From: Bacillota bacterium
GTDB taxonomy: Bacteria; Bacillota; Clostridia; Christensenellales; UMGS416
NCBI GenBank assembly: GCA_023409755.1
Contig: JAEYRA010000191.1
Location: forward strand, 1 to 14,652
Length of the DNA: 14,652 bases
Direction: 5' to 3'
The translations under genes and the position numbers were made by a program. This document shows positions 1-6,142 of the stretch, in pieces (positions within the stretch are counted from its first letter, which is position 1; every line of letters starts with the position of its first letter). The notes below the pieces were generated by a model. It searched no databases, had not been told where the DNA came from, and was given only the letters and a program-made list of their open reading frames with translations.

Positions 1-98
1 GATTTAGTGGAGTACAAGAAAGAAATCTAAATATCAAATAGTCTCTATGACACCCACCTGGAGCCGGTAAGTCTGTGGAAGCGGTGTCGCTCGCCGGT

Positions 99-608
99 TT
101 ATAACCTTTGCCTCTCGAAGGCGTTCAACTGTGCCGACAGCGCACGCAGAAAACGCTCTCCTTCAGGCTCCCTCCACAGCGCTTGCAGTGCACGCTCCAC
201 CGCCACCACAAAGGGTTCGCACAGGCCAGCCTTGCCCTCGGCACACAGCGGGCACAGACCGAACCCGCGCCGGTCCATGCGCAGGCGCAGGCCGTCGGCG
301 GTTGCACGCGGGGCCAGGGGAAAGATGCGGCAGGCCAGCGGCCGGCGCTCACGGTCGCAGGCGCCGTCGCAGCTTAGCATTGCCACCGGCCCGTAGCCCG
401 ACAGGGTGGCGGGCGTGACGGAAAAGCCGGGCACACCCTCATAGAGTGCCGCCTCCCCAGGGAAGAGGTACATGCCGGGCAGGTCGGGCGTGACGGCGCA
501 ACAGGCATGGCCGCACAGTCGTCCGCAGTCGAAGCGCAGCGGCGTCTCCATCCCGATTCCCTCGTACAGCCGCTGGTAGAATGCGGCACTGAGCATCGTT
601 GTTTCCAT
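99..608 (-). CDS. Cysteine-rich YkgJ-like CxxxCxxxCC protein
   Basis: A 169-residue protein with ten cysteines: C28, C32, C36 and C37 form a CX3CX3CC cluster. C80 and C84 follow, then C93 in an RRPLACRIFPL segment typical of YkgJ-type cysteine-cluster proteins, then C119, C122 and C130. Such proteins are thought to bind a metal (zinc or an iron-sulfur cluster), but the role is unknown. There is no signal peptide or membrane segment, so it is probably cytoplasmic. The frame stays open upstream to about position 1001, but that part crosses a terminator and overlaps the neighbouring gene, so I start at the ATG at 608. No Shine-Dalgarno site precedes it and the predicted transcript start falls on this ATG. 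Met5 (596) or Met20 (551, with GAGGG seven bases upstream) are alternatives. The conserved-looking FYQRLYEGIGM segment favours one of the first two. Family call fairly sure, function unknown. Confidence 0.75.
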   Translation of the reverse strand: METTMLSAAFYQRLYEGIGMETPLRFDCGRLCGHACCAVTPDLPGMYLFPGEAALYEGVPGFSVTPATLSGYGPVAMLSCDGACDRERRPLACRIFPLAPRATADGLRLRMDRRGFGLCPLCAEGKAGLCEPFVVAVERALQALWREPEGERFLRALSAQLNAFERQRL

Positions 609-614
609 AATGCA

Positions 615-643
615 AGTATAGCATAAGCAACCGCGCCTGTCTG
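615..643 (-). promoter_or_regulatory. Extended -10 promoter for the Cys-rich gene
   Basis: Reading the minus strand, TGCTATACT (623 to 615) is an extended -10 element. A CAGACA hexamer (643 to 638, four of six matches to TTGACA) lies exactly 17 bases upstream, inside the stem of the preceding terminator. The expected transcription start is at 608, the A of the predicted start codon. The spacing and extended -10 are seen directly; activity is inferred. Confidence 0.5.
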
Positions 644-661
644 CGACAGGCGCGGTTGCTT
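625..661 (-). terminator. Hairpin terminator after the acidic protein gene
   Basis: A perfect 16-bp inverted repeat (625-640 with 646-661) with a five-base loop begins 14 bases past the stop codon of the upstream minus-strand gene. The minus-strand 3' side continues TTGCTTATGCT, only moderately T-rich, so termination may be incomplete. The stem also contains the -35-like hexamer of the next gene. Confidence 0.65.
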
Positions 662-675
662 GCTGAATAAATGGG

Positions 676-1797
676 TTACTCGTCCTCGATAAAATACTTG
701 ACCCAGTAGCAGCTGCCATCCCGCGCCACCAGTGTGTGGTCGAACCCCGCTGGGCGGCCATAGGGGCGGCTGGGTACGGCCTGCAGGAACACATGCCTGC
801 CCTCGATGACGACTGAGCCGATGTAGCACTGCACCGCGCCGCCCAATGGCAGCTGGGCGAACTGTGCGTCCTCGTCGCCCCTGCTATGGAAGGGACGGGC
901 GGTGGGCAGGGCGTCCAGCATTCGCTCGAACTCCGCCGAGACGTCGTCCCACAGGGGGGAGTAGACCGGTGCCAATGGGCCAGGGCGGGGGGCGCGCTCA
1001 ATCACCAGCGGCTGAGGAGTCCATTCGGCCGGCTCCACAGCGAGGGATTCGGCGAGCTCCACGGCGGGGGCGTAGACGGACTCTACGGAGGGGGAATCGG
1101 CAAACTCTACAGCCGGGGCAGAGGCAGTGTCCGTATCAAACGCGGGGGCATCCCACAGCGCAGCCGCAGCGGTATCCTCCATTTCGTTTTCGTCCTTCTT
1201 CGTGTCTTCCTCGGGTGGTTCGGCCTTGGTGTTGTCCTCGTTCTCGGGCGGCACTTGTTTCTCGGGGGGCTTGACGGCTGGGAGGTTCCATTCGGGCCGT
1301 TCCTCAGCTGGCAGGTCCCTTGTCACCGCAACCTCATCTTCCTGTGTGGTGTCAGCGGCCAATGGCAGGGGTTCTTGGGCTGGGGTGCTGACGACGGGCA
1401 CATCGTCGTCGTGCGTCATCGGTTGTGCGTGCTCGATGCCTTTGGGTTCCACTGGCTGCAGCAGCCTTGTCCTGGCCACCTCCAGTTCAAAGGGGCCGGT
1501 TGTCAGCGGTGCCCACAGCACCGGGGCGCCGCGGTCCAGCACCCACACGGCGGCCGGCAGGATACCCTTGGCCGTCAGCGGCTGCTCCAGTGACTGGGCC
1601 GGCAGGCAACGGTATCCTTCCATTGGCCCATACTGCAGCAAGGCCGTCAGCGACGCACCTTTGGCCATCGATTGGGCCGACACCACCGCTTCCAGCAGCC
1701 CGTCGCTCACCGTGTGCAGGCAGACGCCGGTCGCCCGGGGGCCGGGCAGCGAGCGCAGGGTTGTCCGTCCTCGTTTGCTGTTGCTCATCACCATCAC
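676..1797 (-). CDS. Hypothetical two-domain protein with acidic disordered linker
   Basis: Not recognised. The 373 residues divide into an N-terminal folded region (about 10-115), a long Pro/Glu/Asp-rich, almost certainly disordered linker (about 115-280), and a C-terminal folded region (about 281-373) rich in aromatic and Gly residues (for example FDHTLV and CYWVKYF). The linker carries two tandem degenerate copies of a 16-residue unit, APAVEFADSPSVESVY (227-242) and APAVELAESLAVEPAE (243-258). There is no signal peptide or membrane span. The start cluster reads GTG ATG GTG ATG. The ATG at 1788 is the most convincing, with GGTGAT, complementary to the 16S 3' end, four bases upstream, so the true protein may be three residues shorter. 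It lies 46 bases after dcd on the same strand and may be read through from it. The domain-linker-domain layout resembles several uncharacterised Clostridia proteins, but no function is proposed. Confidence 0.7.
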   Translation of the reverse strand: MMVMSNSKRGRTTLRSLPGPRATGVCLHTVSDGLLEAVVSAQSMAKGASLTALLQYGPMEGYRCLPAQSLEQPLTAKGILPAAVWVLDRGAPVLWAPLTTGPFELEVARTRLLQPVEPKGIEHAQPMTHDDDVPVVSTPAQEPLPLAADTTQEDEVAVTRDLPAEERPEWNLPAVKPPEKQVPPENEDNTKAEPPEEDTKKDENEMEDTAAAALWDAPAFDTDTASAPAVEFADSPSVESVYAPAVELAESLAVEPAEWTPQPLVIERAPRPGPLAPVYSPLWDDVSAEFERMLDALPTARPFHSRGDEDAQFAQLPLGGAVQCYIGSVVIEGRHVFLQAVPSRPYGRPAGFDHTLVARDGSCYWVKYFIEDE

Positions 1798-1843
1798 CGG
1801 TGCATTCTATGAGTGCGGAGGACGCATTATGCCGTGGCAGGGG

Positions 1844-2380
1844 TCATTCGTTGGGCTGATCGATGAAATCGCGGTACAGCAGACTTGGTTGAATGCCTTC
1901 GTTGGCCTGGTATTTACCGCTGTGGTATGGAATATATTCCCCCTCAATGGTGTGGTAATAGATCTGGCAGATCTCCACCATGGGGTAAATGCGCACCGGT
2001 TGGACACACTGGATCTCCAGCGTCCAAAAGCCGGAGAAACCCACGTCACCAAAACCCGCGGTGACATGGATGGTGAGGCCCAGCCGCCCCACCGATGAGC
2101 GACCCTCCAGCATGGGGACATAGGCGTTGGTCGTGGTGCGCTCGTAGGTACGGCCAAGGTAGAGCTTGCCGGGCTGCAGCACCAACCCTTCCTCGGGGAT
2201 GGTCAGCTCCTCGGTGTGCGGTAGGCGCTTCATGTCCAGCACGTCGTCGGTATAGACCAGAAGCTCGTTGTGCAGCCGCAGGTTGTAACTGTTGGGGTTG
2301 AGGTATCGCTCGTCAAATGGCGTGATATCGATCGTGCCCAGGCGCAGTTGCCGGGCGATCTCCAAACCGGATAGAATCAT
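1844..2380 (-). CDS. dcd: dCTP deaminase
   Basis: Deaminates dCTP to dUTP in the cytoplasm, feeding dTTP synthesis; some family members also hydrolyse dUTP to dUMP. The 178 residues match the usual length for this trimeric dUTPase-fold family. Diagnostic segments are the Arg-Ser-Ser phosphate-binding motif in EGRSSVGRLGL (92-102) and the HVTAGFGDVGF...TLEI core (105-123), in which Glu122 corresponds to the catalytic base. The C-terminus (about 151-170) matches the flexible lid seen in the family. The ATG at 2380 is preceded by GAGGGG about nine bases upstream. It sits behind the galT terminator with a promoter of its own, so it is probably expressed independently of galT. Whether it is mono- or bifunctional cannot be settled by eye. 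Confidence 0.93.
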   Translation of the reverse strand: MILSGLEIARQLRLGTIDITPFDERYLNPNSYNLRLHNELLVYTDDVLDMKRLPHTEELTIPEEGLVLQPGKLYLGRTYERTTTNAYVPMLEGRSSVGRLGLTIHVTAGFGDVGFSGFWTLEIQCVQPVRIYPMVEICQIYYHTIEGEYIPYHSGKYQANEGIQPSLLYRDFIDQPNE

Positions 2381-2409
2381 CTCTCGTTCCCCTCACCATC
2401 GTTTTACTG

Positions 2410-2438
2410 ATGATACCTTGCAGGTTCGGAAAATGCAA
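2410..2438 (-). promoter_or_regulatory. Promoter for dcd
   Basis: On the minus strand a TATCAT -10 (2415 to 2410, five of six) lies 17 bases below a TTGCAT -35 (2438 to 2433, three of six). It is placed between the galT terminator and the dcd start, with a predicted leader of about 23 bases. The -35 is weak. Confidence 0.4.
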
Positions 2439-2446
2439 TCCGACAC

Positions 2447-2483
2447 CGAAAGACAAAACCGGGGCGGAGAGTTCTCCGCCCGG
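2447..2483 (-). terminator. Rho-independent terminator of galT
   Basis: Minus-strand hairpin with arms CCGGGCGGAG and CTCCGCCCCGG (one bulged C) and a four-base AACT loop (stem 2459-2483), followed by TTTTGTCTTT. It starts about 50 bases past the galT stop codon. The GC-rich stem and T tract are seen directly. Confidence 0.85.
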
Positions 2484-2533
2484 CCATATGGTCAACACCG
2501 TCGTTGTCGCCGCAGCAGCGGACGTGAAATGCT

Positions 2534-4075
2534 TCAGGCTGTGAACCCCACCGAACCCAGGAACCGCAGGAAGCCCGCCCGACCGGCCCGGTCGTCTTTG
2601 AAGACGCCGCAGTCGTGCAGCAGACGGACGCAGAACTGCCCGCACTGGGTACGGATGCGCTCCATCGCTTCCTCGTAACTTGCCGCCGGGCCTTCCCCCA
2701 GCATCTGCTCCAACCAGGACAGGTGCTTGTGCAGGGGGTGGCCTTCGTCAGCCAGTGCCGTGCGGTCCGGGGTCTCTTGCCCGCACAGGATGCGTGCCAG
2801 GCCGTCAAACTCCTCCTGCAGGCGTCCTGGCAGGATGAAGAGGCCCATGACCTCGATGAGGCCGATGTTCTCCCGCTTGATGTGGTGCAGGTCGCCATGC
2901 ACGTGGAAGATGCCCATCGGGTGCTCATCGCTGGTGCGGTTGTTGCGCAGCACCAGGTCCAGCTCAAACTGGCCGTCCTTCATACGGGCAATGGGAGTAA
3001 TGGCGTTGTGGGGGGTATCGCCTGTGTGGGAGAGGATGGCCAGCCCCGGGTCGTCATACCCCAGCCAGGTGGTGAACACCCGGTCAGCCACGTCCACCAG
3101 TACCGCTGGGTCGGCGTGCCGCAGCCGCAGCACCGTCATGGGCCAGCGCACGATGCCCGCCGTCAGGCCCGGAACGCCATCGATTTGCAGCGGTTGGTCA
3201 ATGGGCGCCTCCGCCATGGGCATCGTCCACACGCCGCCCTGGAAGTGGTCGTGGTTCAGGATGGAGCCGCCCACGATGGGAATGCCTGCGTTGGAGCCGA
3301 TGAAGTAGTGGGGGAAGCGCTGCAGGAACTCCAACAGGCGCACGAACGTCTCCCGGCAGATGGTCATGGGCACATGCTCCTGCCGCAGCACGATGCAGTG
3401 CTCCTGGTAGTACACGTAGGGGGAATACTGGAAGTACCAGGGTTCATCGTTTAGGCGCAGCGGCAGCATCCGCAGCGTCTGGCGGGCGGGGTGGTTCAAC
3501 CGTCCCGGGTACCCCACATTGTCCACGCACAACATGCATTTGGGGTAGCCCACCTGGGGCAAGGTCTTCAGGCGAGCCACCTCGCGTGGGTCCTTCTCAG
3601 GCTTGCTGAGGTTGATGGTGATCTGCATGGTGCCATAGGGGCTGTCCTGGGTCCACGCGATGTTTCGGGCCACGCGGTCCGCACGGATGTAACCGCAGTC
3701 GATGTTGAGCTGATAGAACCAGTCGCAGGCCGCCTTGGTCCCCTGGTCCGCCTCTATTTCATCAAAACGCTCGCTGATCTCCGAGGGGCGGGGCATCATA
3801 CAACCCATGAGAAGGGTGTCGAAGAGGTCGCGTTCGGTCTCGGTGTCGTTCTCGATGATTCCCTGCTGCATAGCGTACGCCAGCAGGGGTTCCAGCACTG
3901 CCGCCAGTTCCTGTGCGTCATCGGCACAGGGGGCATCGGCAGGTTGCGGCAGTTGCAGGGCACCCAGCAGGGCATTGCGTGCCAGGGGGACATCCAGCCC
4001 CGTCAGCATCCCCACGCGCAGGCCGTATTGAAGCAGCCGCTCCACCCCTTGGGCGGCATCTTGTTTTGTAACCAT
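2534..4075 (-). CDS. galT: UDP-glucose-hexose-1-phosphate uridylyltransferase, type II
   Basis: Leloir-pathway enzyme that exchanges uridylyl between UDP-glucose and galactose-1-phosphate (some Firmicutes homologues prefer related hexoses). At 513 residues it matches the Firmicutes type II GalT and not the roughly 350-residue E. coli form. Visible landmarks are YPKCMLC (177-183), the active-site region NHDHFQGG (274-281) after SNAGIPIVGG, and a histidine-rich HVHGDLHHIKREN segment (391-403). The ATG at 4075 has GGAG eight bases upstream and a promoter immediately before that. It appears as a single-gene unit: no galK, galE or sugar transporter lies next to it, and it ends in its own terminator. 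The neighbour on the other side is a divergent flavodoxin-like gene. Identification is secure; substrate preference is not. Confidence 0.95.
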   Translation of the reverse strand: MVTKQDAAQGVERLLQYGLRVGMLTGLDVPLARNALLGALQLPQPADAPCADDAQELAAVLEPLLAYAMQQGIIENDTETERDLFDTLLMGCMMPRPSEISERFDEIEADQGTKAACDWFYQLNIDCGYIRADRVARNIAWTQDSPYGTMQITINLSKPEKDPREVARLKTLPQVGYPKCMLCVDNVGYPGRLNHPARQTLRMLPLRLNDEPWYFQYSPYVYYQEHCIVLRQEHVPMTICRETFVRLLEFLQRFPHYFIGSNAGIPIVGGSILNHDHFQGGVWTMPMAEAPIDQPLQIDGVPGLTAGIVRWPMTVLRLRHADPAVLVDVADRVFTTWLGYDDPGLAILSHTGDTPHNAITPIARMKDGQFELDLVLRNNRTSDEHPMGIFHVHGDLHHIKRENIGLIEVMGLFILPGRLQEEFDGLARILCGQETPDRTALADEGHPLHKHLSWLEQMLGEGPAASYEEAMERIRTQCGQFCVRLLHDCGVFKDDRAGRAGFLRFLGSVGFTA

Positions 4076-4096
4076 AGATCATTCTCCAACGTCATG

Positions 4097-4119
4097 TTAT
4101 ACTTATTCTAACAGTATAA
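4097..4119. repeat. Inverted repeat in the divergent promoter region
   Basis: TTATACT (4097-4103) and AGTATAA (4113-4119) form a perfect 7-bp inverted repeat separated by nine bases. A second, overlapping pair TGTTA/TAACA (4095-4099 and 4109-4113) has the same nine-base spacing. The repeat spans the -10 elements of both divergent promoters. It may be an operator or simply two facing -10 boxes. Confidence 0.4.
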
Positions 4120-4120
4120 T
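4115..4120 (+). promoter_or_regulatory. -10 element for the flavodoxin-like gene
   Basis: A consensus TATAAT lies 49 bases before the plus-strand start codon. No convincing -35 is visible 16-18 bases upstream, so an activator may be needed. The predicted leader contains an imperfect hairpin (CCGCG 4128-4132 with CGCGG 4144-4148, plus a TTTT/AAAA inner stem) and a GGAGG ribosome site at 4154-4158. Confidence 0.4.
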
Positions 4121-4169
4121 CAATTCACCGCGTTTTGAAAAGGCGCGGGGTAGGGAGGGATGTGAAATC

Positions 4170-4655
4170 ATGGATTCGGTCATTGTGTATTACAGCTTCG
4201 GCGGCAACTGTGCTCTGGCGGCGCAGGCATTGGCGGAGGCCACCGGCGGGCAGTTGGTGGCCCTGCAGGAGGTAAAACCGCGTGGCACCGACAACGGCGC
4301 GGTGATGCGCGGAGCCATGGCTGCGTTGTTTGGCCGGTGCAGCAAGTTGGTGGGCACCCCCTGGGATGAGTTGGGGGATGCCAAGGTCGTTCACCTGCTG
4401 ACACCCATCTGGGCGAGCCGGCCCGCCCCGGCGGTGCATAGCTTCCTGCGGCATGCAAGTCTCGCGGGGCGGGAGGTTGTACTCTACACCGTGCAGGCCG
4501 ACCCCAGTGCCGCCGCACCCAAGGCAGTTGACCTGTTGCGCCGGTGGGTGGCCGCGCGGGGCGGCACGGTGCGGGCGGTGCATGGGCTGGTGGGCGCGAG
4601 CATCGGCGTGCCCCCGCGGCAGGAGTTGGCTGACGAGATCCGCGCTCTACAATAG
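4170..4655 (+). CDS. Flavodoxin family protein
   Basis: 161 residues with a flavodoxin-like alpha/beta layout. The N-terminal strand runs into the FMN phosphate loop, VYYSFGGNCALAAQAL (6-21), where the usual YSxTGNT loop reads YSFGGNC with Cys14 in place of Thr. A second family landmark is LTPIWASRPAPAVHSFL, matching the 'PIWAGRPAPP' segment of short-chain flavodoxin-family proteins. It probably binds FMN and moves electrons in the cytoplasm; the partner is unknown. The ATG at 4170 has GGAGG about 11 bases upstream, a little far. It is the only plus-strand gene here, divergent from galT and convergent on the end of the pilus operon. Family sure, exact role unknown. Confidence 0.8.
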   Translation: MDSVIVYYSFGGNCALAAQALAEATGGQLVALQEVKPRGTDNGAVMRGAMAALFGRCSKLVGTPWDELGDAKVVHLLTPIWASRPAPAVHSFLRHASLAGREVVLYTVQADPSAAAPKAVDLLRRWVAARGGTVRAVHGLVGASIGVPPRQELADEIRALQ

Positions 4656-4685
4656 CGGACAGGGTTCCTCATATTTAATGAAGAG

Positions 4686-4718
4686 AAACGGCCGGGCATT
4701 TGCCCGGCCGTTTGCTTT
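4686..4718. terminator. Bidirectional terminator
   Basis: A perfect 12-bp stem (AAACGGCCGGGC 4686-4697 with 4702-4713) and ATTT loop sits in the 69-base gap between the flavodoxin-like gene and the last pilus gene. The plus strand runs out TTTGCTTT and the minus strand TTTCTCTT, so it can serve both convergent units. Confidence 0.85.
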
Positions 4719-4724
4719 ATCCGT

Positions 4725-5408
4725 TCATTCTGCTGGGAACAATTCTCCGTCCCGTGTATCAGTGGCCGGTGCAAGCGCCGGTTCTGCTGCTGTGCCGTCC
4801 TTCGTCGGCAGGGCGATGAAGTAAGTCTCCAGGTGTACCTTAAGGGCTTCTGGTGCACCTTTTTCAGCGGGCTTATCCTCTGATTCCTTGCCGCCGGTCT
4901 GTATCTGCTCGGCTTCTTCGGTGCCCAGGTCTGTGCGGTAGGTGGTCTGGAAGACTTGGACTTTGTTGTAGAGCTTTTCCTCGGCCAGGGTGGCTAAAAT
5001 CTTGTTAAGGTTGGCTTCGGTGGCCACGAAGTCGACGGCCACGGTCTGGTAGAGCAGCGAACCGCTGTTCTTTGCCCCGGCGTCGAAGGTATACTGCACA
5101 TCGGATGCGTTACCGTCAAAGAGATCATTGAGATACAGCAGCATCCGAGCGCTATCCATACCGGTAGGTACCGTTGCCGTCTTGTCAGCCAATTCGGCGT
5201 TCAGGGTCTGGAGCTCCGTCTGCAGGGTGTTCTGGGCCTGTACCTGGAACTGTTGAATCTGCGCCTGCTGCTGGGCCTCCTGCAGTGCCTGTCGGCTTTG
5301 CTGCTGGCGTTGCAGCCAGGGCAGCAGGAAGTAAACCGTGTAGAGCACGACGGCCACGAAGAGACCGCCAAAGATCAGCAGGTATTTCTCGCGTTTGCTC
5401 AGTGTCAT
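4725..5408 (-). CDS. pilO: Type IV pilus assembly protein PilO-like
   Basis: A 227-residue inner-membrane protein of the pilus alignment complex, expected to pair with PilN. A short cytoplasmic N-terminus is followed by one membrane segment (about 9-30), a Gln-rich coiled coil (about 33-75), and a ferredoxin-like domain (about 80-200), the arrangement expected of PilO. An acidic, Lys/Glu-rich stretch (about 159-187) is inserted before what looks like the last beta strand (VHLETYFIAL), and a disordered tail follows. The ATG at 5408 overlaps the pilN stop by four bases (ATGA), implying coupled translation. It is the last gene of the operon. Assignment rests on layout and position as much as on sequence, since PilO diverges quickly. 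Confidence 0.85.
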   Translation of the reverse strand: MTLSKREKYLLIFGGLFVAVVLYTVYFLLPWLQRQQQSRQALQEAQQQAQIQQFQVQAQNTLQTELQTLNAELADKTATVPTGMDSARMLLYLNDLFDGNASDVQYTFDAGAKNSGSLLYQTVAVDFVATEANLNKILATLAEEKLYNKVQVFQTTYRTDLGTEEAEQIQTGGKESEDKPAEKGAPEALKVHLETYFIALPTKDGTAAEPALAPATDTRDGELFPAE

Positions 5409-6142
5409 GGGTTATCACCGCCTTGGGTGGATTCCGCCGTGGCGGCGGTGGGGGCTGCGCTGTCCACCGGTGCGGTCAGCGGGTTGATGCGCGGGGGGAA
5501 TGCCGCATTCACCGTGAACAACCGCAGGTTGGACTTAGGTGTGGCGGCAGGCTCGTTGGTATCCTCGGTGTCGGCCGCCTCAGTTTGCAGCACATCGGCG
5601 TCCTCCACTGAGAGGAGGGAGACGCTCCGGAACACTCCGCTTTGCTGCAGGTTTACCACGAGCTGGGCGACATCGCGGTCCACATTGGCGTGGCCGATGA
5701 GCTGAATGCCATCGGTCGTCATGGAGACGCTCAGCAGCGTGGTGCTCTTCGGGCAGACGCCCTGGAGCAGGGTCAGAAGCTCAGACGGCGTGTAATCCTC
5801 ACTCTCCAGGGTGGTGAAGAGGTCGACCATCGCCTTGACCTGGTCACGCTGGGCGGTGAGATCGGTAAACTGGGTGTCAGCGGCTACGCCTTCCATTTGG
5901 CTCTGCGCCTCCTGGAGTTCGCGGTTCAGGTTCTTCTCCAGCATCATTGGTATGGCGAAGGCCACATACCCCACCAGGGCGGCTGCCAGCAGACCCAGCA
6001 GCAGGAAGGCCACCCGGCGGGCAGCCCGTGCCTTGGCTGCCTCGTTGGATACAAGGTTGATGTCCCGTTTGAGGGGAGCGGAACTGAGGCGGAAGCTGCT
6101 GGAAGTGCGCCGCCGGGGCGTTGTCGCAGGTTGCGTGTTCAT
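5405..6142 (-). CDS. pilN: Type IV pilus assembly protein PilN-like
   Basis: A 245-residue membrane protein that links cytoplasmic PilM to the extracellular-side PilO. The N-terminal tail contains RDINLVSNEA (26-35), a match to the conserved INLL-type motif by which PilN docks on PilM. One membrane span follows (about 44-66), then a helical stalk (about 67-110), then a ferredoxin-like domain (about 116-182). An acidic insertion (about 186-201) precedes the final strand LRLFTVNAAF, and a Pro/Ala/Thr-rich tail ends the protein. The start ATG at 6142 shares one base with the pilM stop (TGATG) and has GGAGGTGG upstream inside pilM. The frame is open further upstream, but only as overlap with pilM. 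Confidence 0.88.
   Translation of the reverse strand: MNTQPATTPRRRTSSSFRLSSAPLKRDINLVSNEAAKARAARRVAFLLLGLLAAALVGYVAFAIPMMLEKNLNRELQEAQSQMEGVAADTQFTDLTAQRDQVKAMVDLFTTLESEDYTPSELLTLLQGVCPKSTTLLSVSMTTDGIQLIGHANVDRDVAQLVVNLQQSGVFRSVSLLSVEDADVLQTEAADTEDTNEPAATPKSNLRLFTVNAAFPPRINPLTAPVDSAAPTAATAESTQGGDNP

Larger units (their letters stand above)
4096..4123 (-). promoter_or_regulatory. galT promoter
   Basis: On the minus strand a TTGATT -35 (4123 to 4118) and a TATAAC -10 (4101 to 4096) are spaced by 16 bases. The expected start near 4089 gives a leader of about 14 bases that contains the GGAG ribosome site (4087 to 4084). The -35 shares bases with the -10 of the divergent gene. Confidence 0.5.

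Noticed and set aside
1..98. Possible RNA element or attachment site at the left edge
   Set aside because: It contains a few short complementary stretches, but no tRNA, riboswitch or terminator pattern could be completed and the region is cut by the window edge. I see nothing firm in it.
609..1001. Upstream in-frame extension of the cysteine-rich gene
   Set aside because: It crosses a 16-bp terminator and a promoter and overlaps the acidic protein gene in another frame; its composition (Ser/Arg/Pro/Trp-rich) is that of a shadow.
1021..1141. Degenerate DNA repeats that might be a CRISPR or minisatellite
   Set aside because: They encode the in-frame APAVE-type protein repeat of the acidic linker; the units are imperfect and have no constant repeat with variable spacers.
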